Assembly: GCF_007746795.1 (NCBI RefSeq)
Contig: NZ_CP036343.1
Location: forward strand, 3,275,369 to 3,339,368
Length of the DNA stretch: 64,000 bases
Direction: 5' to 3'
From: Gimesia algae
GTDB lineage: Bacteria; Planctomycetota; Planctomycetia; Planctomycetales; Planctomycetaceae
The position numbers were made by a program, and so were the translations under genes. Within the stretch, counting starts at the first letter, position 1, and each line of letters begins with the position of its first letter. Shown here piece after piece: positions 7,235-14,216 of this stretch. Below the pieces are notes generated by a model. It did not search any database. It was given only the letters and a program-made list of their open reading frames with translations, and was not told the DNA's origin.

Positions 7235-9169
7235 TCAACCCATGCGGCCGAACTGGCGATCGAGCTCGGCGTGACTGAGAACCAGGGCAGAAGGACGGCC
7301 ATGCGGACAGTGGTGGGCATCGTCAATCAGATGCCTTTGTTCCAGCAGGCTATAGATTTCTTCCTGCGTCAGTCGCTGGCCCGCCTTGATGGCGGCTTTG
7401 CAGGACATCATTGTGATCAGGTCGTCCAGCAGATCGCGGCGGGAGAGCTGTTTGGCGTTATCGAGGTTGTCGGCGATGTCGCGGACCAGCTGTTCCAGAT
7501 TGACCTTCTTGAGCATGACGGGATAACTGGTGATCAGCAGCGTGTTGCCACCAAATTCTTCGATGCCGAGACCAAAGCTGTTGAGCATTTCGGCGTGATC
7601 CAGCAGGAGCGCCGCCTCTTTGGCGCTCATTTCGAGGGTCAGCGGGACGAGCAGTTTCTGTGCTTCCACCGATTGCGCGAGGACCCGTTTGCGGAAGTAC
7701 TCGTACATGATGCGTTCGTGCAGGGCGTGCTGATCGATGATGGTCAGCGCGCCTTTGTTCTCGACGACGATGTAGCAGTTCAAAACCTGAATCGGTCGCA
7801 GGTCCGAGGTCGCGACGTCCGCAAATTTGTCGGCGGGTCGATCGATGTCGGGCACGACCAGGTCAGCGGGTGCGGACGATTCCACGGGCGCCTGTTCCCG
7901 GTTCTGCTGGAAGTGCGAGAGCGGAATCGCATCCGCGGCGGTAAAGGGGGCGGCGAGATCCGAGGACGGGGAAATCGACCGCGGAGCCGAGCTGATTTTG
8001 ATATCCGAGAGGTTACCGTGGACCTGGTTGAGTTGTTCTTTGGCCCAACTGGTCAGTTCCATCTGCGTCTGTTTCTGCTCAGGGGTGAGCGGTGGCGGCG
8101 GTGCTGTGACATCGAAGTCGGCTTTTTTGCCGAGCGACATCTGCGACTGCAGATCCATGCTGAGAAACTGGCTGCGGAGTGTGGAGAGCAACTGGCGATA
8201 CAGGTGCTGACCATCGCGGAAGCGGACTTCCGATTTGGTGGGATGCACGTTGACATCGACCTGGGAGGCGGGCATGTCGAGATAGAGGAACGAGATCGGC
8301 TGGCGTCCAACCATGAGCAGTCCGCGATAGGCTTCGGTCAACGCATGCTGCAGTGTGCGGTCCTGAATCCAGCGACCGTTGAGGAACAGGTACTGTCCTT
8401 TGCGGGTCGATTTGTTTTCGCTGGGATGCGAGACGTAGCCCCAGATGCGGATGTCGTCGACTTCCGAATCGACCCAGATCAGTTGCTCGGCGAGTTTGCT
8501 GCCATAAAACAGGCGAAGGCGATCGAGCAGATTATCGGAGGGGGGCAGATCGAAGATGACTTTGTTGTTGTGTCTGAGGACCATGTAGAGCCGCGGATGT
8601 GCGAGGGCGGCGCGGGTGAACTGCTCACTGATGTGTCCGAACTCGGTTTTGGTGGTTTTCAGAAACTTGCGGCGGACGGGCGTGTTGGCGAACAGCTGGC
8701 GGACTTCAATCGCTGTTCCCAGCGGACAGCCACACGGCTGAGGTTTGCCGGGGGTTCCCGTTTTGACTTCGAACTCGAGCCCCTGGGTCTGGTCGGCGGT
8801 ACGCGTGCGAATACGGAAGTGGCTGACTTCGGAAATCGAGGCGAGGGCTTCTCCGCGGAAGCCCATGGTCTGCACGCTGAACAGATCGTCGGCGGTAGAG
8901 ATTTTGCTGGTCGCATTGCTGGCAACGGCGAGCAGCAGGTCGTCGGGATGAATGCCTTCGCCGTTATCGACGACGCGGATCAGGTCAGCACCGCCGTTCA
9001 TGATGTCGACTTCGATCCGGGTGGCGAGAGCGTCGATGCTGTTATCGAGGAGTTCCTTGACCGCGCTGGCGGGGCGTTCGATCACTTCGCCGGCAGCAAT
9101 CTTGTTGATGACGCTGGTATCGAGTTGATGAATGCGGGAAATGGATTCCACGACGGCTTTCCGTTCCAT
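7235..9169 (-). CDS. mutL: DNA mismatch repair protein MutL (endonuclease type)
   Basis: 644 residues from the ATG at 9169; an in-frame extension to 9328 runs through a repeated leader and is rejected. The GHKL ATPase signatures are clear: E-V-I-E-R-P-A-S-A-V-K-E-L-L-D-N-S near residue 30, V-V-D-N-G-E-G-I and T-M-G-F-R-G-E-A-L. The C-terminal domain carries D-Q-H-A-x2-E-x4-E, the metal-binding nicking motif of MutL proteins in bacteria that lack MutH, plus S-C-K-A-A-I-K-A-G and C-P-H-G-R-P near the end. It therefore probably nicks the daughter strand itself. It lies downstream of ubiX but 208 bp away, with its own promoter-like module. Confidence 0.96.
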   Translation of the reverse strand: MERKAVVESISRIHQLDTSVINKIAAGEVIERPASAVKELLDNSIDALATRIEVDIMNGGADLIRVVDNGEGIHPDDLLLAVASNATSKISTADDLFSVQTMGFRGEALASISEVSHFRIRTRTADQTQGLEFEVKTGTPGKPQPCGCPLGTAIEVRQLFANTPVRRKFLKTTKTEFGHISEQFTRAALAHPRLYMVLRHNNKVIFDLPPSDNLLDRLRLFYGSKLAEQLIWVDSEVDDIRIWGYVSHPSENKSTRKGQYLFLNGRWIQDRTLQHALTEAYRGLLMVGRQPISFLYLDMPASQVDVNVHPTKSEVRFRDGQHLYRQLLSTLRSQFLSMDLQSQMSLGKKADFDVTAPPPPLTPEQKQTQMELTSWAKEQLNQVHGNLSDIKISSAPRSISPSSDLAAPFTAADAIPLSHFQQNREQAPVESSAPADLVVPDIDRPADKFADVATSDLRPIQVLNCYIVVENKGALTIIDQHALHERIMYEYFRKRVLAQSVEAQKLLVPLTLEMSAKEAALLLDHAEMLNSFGLGIEEFGGNTLLITSYPVMLKKVNLEQLVRDIADNLDNAKQLSRRDLLDDLITMMSCKAAIKAGQRLTQEEIYSLLEQRHLIDDAHHCPHGRPSALVLSHAELDRQFGRMG

Positions 9170-9202
9170 TGGCTGATCAGTCCGACTGATGAATTGAATC
9201 TG

Positions 9203-9280
9203 GACTAAGTCCAGTTTTATTGTAGCGTCTCCAAGACCATTTGAGACGAGAATATTAGATCGAACGACACTATGGTTAAA
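9203..9280 (-). promoter_or_regulatory. Repeated promoter/leader module, copy 1 (before mutL)
   Basis: On the minus strand, TTTAAC (9280-9275), a 17-bp spacer and TAATAT (9257-9252) form a promoter-like pair. The 69-bp core (9271-9203) aligns with 42334-42401 and 45796-45864. It ends in a perfect palindrome CTGGACT-A-AGTCCAG. The mutL start lies 33 bp downstream. Three copies all upstream of genes on the same strand suggest a regulatory role; this is inference. Confidence 0.55.
9217..9240 (-). CDS. Putative leader peptide MVLETLQ
   Basis: ATG-GTC-TTG-GAG-ACG-CTA-CAA-TAA, 7 codons, beginning 11 nt after the -10 box of the module. The copy before mnmA encodes MALETLQ; two of the differing codons are synonymous (CTG/TTG, CAG/CAA). 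No Shine-Dalgarno site fits, so it would have to be read leaderless or nearly so. Translation is unproven. Confidence 0.3.
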   Translation of the reverse strand: MVLETLQ

Positions 9281-9377
9281 TGTAAGACGCTCTAACTTGT
9301 TTTTAACGGTTCCGAGGCAGAATCGCAAGAAAGAGCATTAATGAGGAGAAACAGTGCTGAACACAAAATACAAAATT

Positions 9378-10070
9378 CTACAACGGCTGATTGCCCCAGC
9401 GCTGATGGATTTCGTGTCTGATTCCCAGATGATCACAGATGCGGCCCGACATGAAGTCGACCAGATCGTGGATGGTGACCGGGTTATGATAAAAGCCGGG
9501 GGCGGCAGGCATGACGATGGCGCCGGCCTGTGTGAGTTTGACCATGTTTTCCAGCGGGATCAGCCCCAGGGGCGTTTCGCGGGCGAGCAAAATCAGTTTA
9601 CGGCGTTCTTTGAGATGCACGTCAGCGGCGCGGTGGATGAGATTGCCACAGGCCCCGGAAGCGATGCTGCCGAGTGTTCCCATCGAACAGGGACAGACCA
9701 CCATGCCCTCGGTCAGGAAGGAACCACTGGCGATGCCTGCGGAGAAATCTTTGTAGTGGTGATAGATGAGGGCCCCCTGTTTGAGGTCGGAATCGCCGAG
9801 GACGGAGCTGAGGGCAAAGTCTTCGCTGTGCGTGGGCTTGATCTTGCGGATGACACTGTCATCAGATTGACCGGCGGGATCGGGGAGGATTTCGGTGGGG
9901 TCGAAGTTTTCCAGATCAATTTTCAGGCCGAGCTCATGTTTCAGGACCTGCGCGGCGGAGGCGCTGATGGTGAGATGCACGGTGCGGCCGGCGGCCATCA
10001 GGACTTCGATCAGGCGGACGGCATAAATGGCGCCGCTGGCGCCGGTCATGGCGACGACTACATTGGACAT
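9378..10070 (-). CDS. ubiX: Flavin prenyltransferase UbiX
   Basis: 230 residues. It makes prenylated FMN, the cofactor of UbiD decarboxylases, from FMN and dimethylallyl phosphate. The flavodoxin-like start M-T-G-A-S-G-A-I-Y, the central C-P-C-S-M-G-T-L-G-S-I-A-S-G, N-L-I-H-R-A-A-D-V and L-A-R-E-T-P-L all match the family. It carries a longer internal segment than E. coli UbiX (about 190 residues), including an insertion around residues 65-95. It follows ubiD and ubiE on the same strand with a 29-nt gap, so cofactor synthesis and use are co-expressed. Confidence 0.93.
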   Translation of the reverse strand: MSNVVVAMTGASGAIYAVRLIEVLMAAGRTVHLTISASAAQVLKHELGLKIDLENFDPTEILPDPAGQSDDSVIRKIKPTHSEDFALSSVLGDSDLKQGALIYHHYKDFSAGIASGSFLTEGMVVCPCSMGTLGSIASGACGNLIHRAADVHLKERRKLILLARETPLGLIPLENMVKLTQAGAIVMPAAPGFYHNPVTIHDLVDFMSGRICDHLGIRHEIHQRWGNQPL

Positions 10071-10099
10071 GAGGGGACCTCACAATCTTTCTTTGAACG

Positions 10100-10813
10100 T
10101 TATTTCGAAACCGCTGGTTTCACGCCGGTATACAGAGTGGCGATACCGAACGTGAGCGGATACCAGCGTGTGCCTTCCAGCCCGCATTCATCCATGAGGT
10201 CAGCTAATGCCTTTCCATAAGGGAATTCAGAAACCGACTCAGGCAGATAGTTATAGGCAGACTGTCTGTTGCGGGCGAGTAATTGTCCCATTTTCGGGAG
10301 GATATGTCGAAAATAAAATTGATAACAGGAGCGAAACAGTGGATTGGTGGGCATGGAGAATTCGAGGACGGCCACCTGACCGCCGGGCTGACAGACGCGG
10401 ATCATTTCTTTGAGCCCCCGACGGGTATCGGCGACATTTCGCAGGCCGAACGCAACGGAGACGATTTGAAACTGATTGTCGGCGAAGGGGAGTTCCTGAG
10501 TGTCGGCTTCCAGAAAGGTGAGATGACTGCTGGTATTCTTTTTCAATGCCAGCTGCAGCATTTCATGTGTGAAGTCGGCTCCGACGACCTGCGTTTTACC
10601 GCCTGCTTTTTTGAGATAGGAAAGGGCGAGGTCACCAGTGCCTGTACAGACATCGAGAATGGGAGCAGCGCCAGCGGGTGCGACTTTCCGCACGGTGCGC
10701 CAGCGCCAGTAATAGTCGACGCCGCCTGAGAGGAAGTGATTCATGAAATCGTAGCGGGGTGCGATTTCGCCAAACATCTGCTGTACACGGGAGCCGGTTT
10801 TATCTACATTCAT
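10100..10813 (-). CDS. ubiE: Demethylmenaquinone/ubiquinone C-methyltransferase
   Basis: 237 residues, normal for UbiE/MenG. The N-terminus F-G-E-I-A-P-R-Y-D-F-M-N-H is the family signature; the SAM site is D-V-C-T-G-T-G-D-L near residue 54, and F-G-L-R-N-V-A-D and V-L-E-F-S-M-P complete the pattern. It performs the final ring C-methylation of quinone synthesis. Planctomycetes mainly use menaquinone, so the product is probably menaquinone (inference). It sits between ubiD (22-nt gap) and ubiX (29-nt gap). Confidence 0.94.
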   Translation of the reverse strand: MNVDKTGSRVQQMFGEIAPRYDFMNHFLSGGVDYYWRWRTVRKVAPAGAAPILDVCTGTGDLALSYLKKAGGKTQVVGADFTHEMLQLALKKNTSSHLTFLEADTQELPFADNQFQIVSVAFGLRNVADTRRGLKEMIRVCQPGGQVAVLEFSMPTNPLFRSCYQFYFRHILPKMGQLLARNRQSAYNYLPESVSEFPYGKALADLMDECGLEGTRWYPLTFGIATLYTGVKPAVSK

Positions 10814-10835
10814 AACTTAAAATCGTTTCATATTT

Positions 10836-12317
10836 TCAGGACAGGCCGAGTTCAGTCAGACGGCTCTGGACGCGTTCTAACATTTCAGCGGGCATCTTCA
10901 AGGCAGACGGCCATTCACGGGGATGCCCTTCTGCTGCGGACTTACGGGTGGCATCGAGACCGAGTTTATGGCCGATCCCCTGGATGGCTGCGCTGTGATC
11001 GTCATCATCGCCGGGCCCTTCTGTGTGAATCAGATCGCGGCCCGGATTGAGATTCGTGCTGACGCGGTACCAGACCTGCTGTTCGTCGTGCACATTGATG
11101 TCGTCATCGACCACGACGATCAGCTTCAATGATAATAGACTTTCCAGACTCCACAATGCATTGACGACTCGGCGGGCCTGCTGTGGATAGGATTTTTGAA
11201 TGCTGACGAACATCAGATAGCGGCCTGCCCCGGAATCAGGAAAGTGAATATCAAGCAGTTCGGGAACCATCAGCTTCAACAGTGGCAGAAAAATACGTTC
11301 GGTGGCTTGCGCGAAATAACCGGCTTCTGAAGGAGGGGCCGCCGGGATCAGCGCGTGCCAGATGGGATTGGCGCGATGGGTGACTGCGGACAGATTCAAA
11401 GGCATCACTTTTTCAGCCGGACTGTAATAGCCGGTGGAATTTGCGACGGGGGCAACATCAATGGGATCAGAAGCGGGATCGATAAAGCCTTCCATGATGA
11501 TTTCGGCCTGCGCGGGAACATCGATTTCGATGGAGCGGGCCCGGACCAGTTCCAGCGCATTGTTACGGAGAAAGCCGCCAAAGGCATAGGGGTCGGTCAT
11601 TTTCGGCAGTGGTGCATGAGCCGTGTAAAGTCCGACGGGATCACCGCCAATCACGATGGCGACGGGCAGCTGCTGGCCGCGGGCATGGAATTTCTGCAGT
11701 AGCTGATATCCGGCATCATGCTGACTCCAGCGAATCGCCAGTTGTTGATTTGAGATGACCTGAATGGGTCGGGTGTTGACGAAGCGGGCTTTGGTTTCCG
11801 GGTCGAAGGTAATGATCTGGGCGGCGGTGATGGTGGGTGATTGTTCTTCGGGCCAGCAGGTGAGCAGCGGGAATTCGCTGAGATTGACATCACGGCCGAG
11901 CTTGACCACCTGCTGACAGCTGGCGGTTTTTACGATGCGGGGTTTGATGTTGAGGAGTTGCGAAAACTGCGGAATCATTTTTAGCGAATCGAGCCAGCCT
12001 TCGGGTAGATCCGGTGAGAGGAGCCCGGCGATGCGGTCGGCGATGGAATCGAGCGCATCGGTTCGCAGGATCTGCAGCAGTCGGGGCAGACTGCCATAGA
12101 GATTGGTCAGTACCGGAATTTTGTGACCGGCGATCTGATCGAACAGGAGTGCGGGTGCGGAGTCGGGCGGACTGGCTTTGATGACCTGTTGGGTGATGGC
12201 AGCGATTTCGAGCTGTGTCTCCACCGGGGATGAGATCCGGACGAGCAGCCCTGCTTCTTCAAAGTTGCTGACGAATTCCGCCAGATGGTCCGCATGCATC
12301 ATTATGGTGTTGTTCAT
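10836..12317 (-). CDS. UbiD-family protein with altered active-site motif
   Basis: 493 residues, the usual length for UbiD, with the expected fold landmarks: L-A-I-R-W-S-Q-H-D near residue 205, V-A-I-V-I-G-G-D-P, E-G-F-I-D-P near 287 and V-V-V-D-D-D-I-N-V near 410. The catalytic segment is unusual. Where E. coli UbiD reads P-E-G-P-F-G-D-H-T-G-Y-Y, this protein reads I-D-V-A-P-V-A-N-S-T-G-Y-Y, so both acidic residues of the R-E-E triad known from fungal Fdc1 appear lost or shifted. It is first in the ubiD-ubiE-ubiX run, so a quinone-ring decarboxylase role is expected from context. The residue change makes the activity uncertain. A normal UbiD is encoded at 60410-62239. Confidence 0.85.
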   Translation of the reverse strand: MNNTIMMHADHLAEFVSNFEEAGLLVRISSPVETQLEIAAITQQVIKASPPDSAPALLFDQIAGHKIPVLTNLYGSLPRLLQILRTDALDSIADRIAGLLSPDLPEGWLDSLKMIPQFSQLLNIKPRIVKTASCQQVVKLGRDVNLSEFPLLTCWPEEQSPTITAAQIITFDPETKARFVNTRPIQVISNQQLAIRWSQHDAGYQLLQKFHARGQQLPVAIVIGGDPVGLYTAHAPLPKMTDPYAFGGFLRNNALELVRARSIEIDVPAQAEIIMEGFIDPASDPIDVAPVANSTGYYSPAEKVMPLNLSAVTHRANPIWHALIPAAPPSEAGYFAQATERIFLPLLKLMVPELLDIHFPDSGAGRYLMFVSIQKSYPQQARRVVNALWSLESLLSLKLIVVVDDDINVHDEQQVWYRVSTNLNPGRDLIHTEGPGDDDDHSAAIQGIGHKLGLDATRKSAAEGHPREWPSALKMPAEMLERVQSRLTELGLS

Positions 12318-12454
12318 AGAATTTCAGGATGGCATTGATTACAGTCAGGAATCATAACCGATTCATTACTGTCAACAAATGATCGTGGCTGTGAACCTCT
12401 CAGATTATCAGGATCCAAGCCTGTCGACGCCATCCAAGCCCCGGAAATGCTCTT

Positions 12455-13438
12455 ATGCTGCAACGTTATCTGTTAGTCTGGCTGATCGTGCTTTCGGGAG
12501 CGGCAATCCTGTGGGACAAGATCCTGCCTGACGCGTTCCATCCGTTTCATGCTTCGAAACCGTATCTCTCGTATTTATTTACTGTCACGATGTTTGTGAT
12601 TGGCTCACTGCTGCCACCCGATGAAGTGCGGGCGGTATTTCGTCGCTGGCATCAAGTACTTGGCGGCACATTTGTGCAATACACGGTGATGCCTTGCCTG
12701 GCGTATCTGATGAGCCTGTTTTTTATCGATCAACCCGAATTACGGATCGGCATAATCCTGGTGGGCTGTGTGCCGGGGGCGATGGCTTCGAATGTGCTGA
12801 CACTGGCGGCGCGGGGTAATGTGAGTTACTCAGTCTGTCTGACGGCGTCGGCGACCCTGCTCTCACCAATCTTTGTGCCAATTGTGCTTTATCTGGCTGT
12901 CAGTGGAACGGACATCAACGCTGTGGAACTGGCGAAAAATTCGTTCTTTCAGTTACTGACCCAGGTGGTATTACCTGTGATTGGCGGTCATATGCTTGCC
13001 CTGTATCACTACGGATTCAGTCGCTTGATGCAGGTTTTTGGCCCTGCATTCGCGAATTTTTCGATCCTGTGGATCATTGCCACAGTGATCAGCCTGCAGG
13101 AAGAACAGTTGAAGCAAGTCTTTTTCTCGCTGGCGGCGGCGCTATTGGTGATTAACCTGCTGGGTTATCTGTGCGGATATCTGGCAGGCGCGACGATGCA
13201 ACTGAAAGAATCGATGCGGCGGGCTTTGACCCTGGAAGTGGGAATGCAAAACGCGGGTCTGGGAGCGGTGCTGGCAGGCCAGCTGTTTCCGGGACAGGAG
13301 ATGATCGCGTTACCGCCGGCATTGTACATGTTTGGCTGCATGCTGACCGGGACGATCCTGGCTCAGATCTGGTCAATTCGATCTGAGCGGCAGCCTGAGC
13401 AAGAGGCGAGCTCAGTCGCTCCAACACCTGAAGATTAA
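12455..13438 (+). CDS. Bile acid:sodium symporter (BASS) family transporter
   Basis: 327 residues, almost entirely hydrophobic helices (nine or ten). Family features include T-V-M-P-C-L-A-Y near residue 87, G-C-V-P-G-A-M-A-S-N-V near 108 (the crossing-helix sodium/substrate site) and E-V-G-M-Q-N-A-G-L-G near 262. These proteins couple sodium entry to uptake of organic anions such as bile acids, pantothenate or keto acids; the substrate cannot be read from sequence. It is divergent from the quinone genes and convergent with the small coiled-coil gene, whose stop codon it overlaps. Confidence 0.88.
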   Translation: MLQRYLLVWLIVLSGAAILWDKILPDAFHPFHASKPYLSYLFTVTMFVIGSLLPPDEVRAVFRRWHQVLGGTFVQYTVMPCLAYLMSLFFIDQPELRIGIILVGCVPGAMASNVLTLAARGNVSYSVCLTASATLLSPIFVPIVLYLAVSGTDINAVELAKNSFFQLLTQVVLPVIGGHMLALYHYGFSRLMQVFGPAFANFSILWIIATVISLQEEQLKQVFFSLAAALLVINLLGYLCGYLAGATMQLKESMRRALTLEVGMQNAGLGAVLAGQLFPGQEMIALPPALYMFGCMLTGTILAQIWSIRSERQPEQEASSVAPTPED

Positions 13439-13713
13439 GTTTCTTCGAGGCGGGCCTTGAGTTCATCACGTTCTTTTTTGGTGATATCCAAATCAAACAT
13501 CAGGTATTTCACATCCAGGCGTAATTGAGCCAACGCTTCCTGGATCAGACCCAGAATTCGCCTGCGGCGTTTCACCGATTCCACCACCCGTGAATAGGAA
13601 ACTTCCAGCAATTGCTGCTGTTCCCGTGGCAGCTCGGCGATTTTCTTGCCCAGATCGATTACTTCGCGGGGCAGACTTGCACTATCTGTTTCGTCGGTCA
13701 GTCGAATATTCAT
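13435..13713 (-). CDS. Small coiled-coil protein, unknown function
   Basis: 92 residues from the ATG at 13713 (a TTG at 13722 is the alternative). It is highly charged, with heptad-like leucine spacing across E-L-P-R-E-Q-Q-Q-L-L-E-V-S-Y and D-I-T-K-K-E-R-D-E-L-K-A-R-L. A basic patch V-K-R-R-R-R-I-L lies in the middle. No signal peptide or known domain is recognised. Its stop codon overlaps that of the BASS gene on the other strand by 3 bp within the palindromic ATTAA. Confidence 0.6.
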   Translation of the reverse strand: MNIRLTDETDSASLPREVIDLGKKIAELPREQQQLLEVSYSRVVESVKRRRRILGLIQEALAQLRLDVKYLMFDLDITKKERDELKARLEET

Positions 13714-14216
13714 AAGTCTCAATTCTCAGCTTGTGCCAGTACTTTAACAATAAATGATTTCATCAAAGGATGAATTGAAAGCCAATAGAACAGATTTCAT
13801 GCCGAATATGAATATTTAATCAAGGATTCACTCTAAGTTACCAATCACAGGCATTTTAGAACGACAACCAAAAATACACTCTCTGATGACAGATTCACAA
13901 AAATGGGAGGCTTCGTCTTGGCTTAGATTGCAAAATCTTCTAAAATCCCCAGAGAACGTAGTCATTTTGGGCAATGTTACAGCAGGTTGCATTATGGCAA
14001 CGCGGTGGTTGTCTGACTGCAACGAAAACCGGACAGCTTACAACAATTCGTAAAGAATGCTGAACGGCGATGGGATTGTGGAAAATGGGGAATATTTTCC
14101 ACAGACTGACTGGATTGAAAATCACATTCCTGAGTTAGCACAATGTGTAAATCAGTATAGAAACTGCAGCGTCACGATCATTTTTATCCCAGGGATGGGT
14201 TCGAGTTCAGGCATCG
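13714..14216. other. Gene-free stretch
   Basis: No convincing gene; a 64-codon frame on the minus strand has no family resemblance. One hairpin TGGAAAAT-GGGGAAT-ATTTTCCA (14079-14101) stands out, but no T-run follows. Confidence 0.5.

Noticed and set aside
6833..9208. A 791-codon open frame on the plus strand
   Set aside because: It is the antisense shadow of mutL, whose minus-strand product has all family motifs. The plus-strand peptide has no recognisable domain and an odd composition rich in G, V, D and E typical of antisense frames.
9169..9328. A 53-codon N-terminal extension of MutL
   Set aside because: It runs through the repeated leader module, and MutL homologues begin close to the I-x-x-I-A-A-G-E-V-I-E-R-P motif, so the ATG at 9169 fits better.
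9354..10220. A 288-codon plus-strand frame
   Set aside because: Antisense to ubiX, which is unmistakable on the minus strand.
13828..14022. A 64-codon minus-strand frame in the gap before the 969-residue protein
   Set aside because: No similarity recognised and no ribosome site; short frames of this size are expected by chance.
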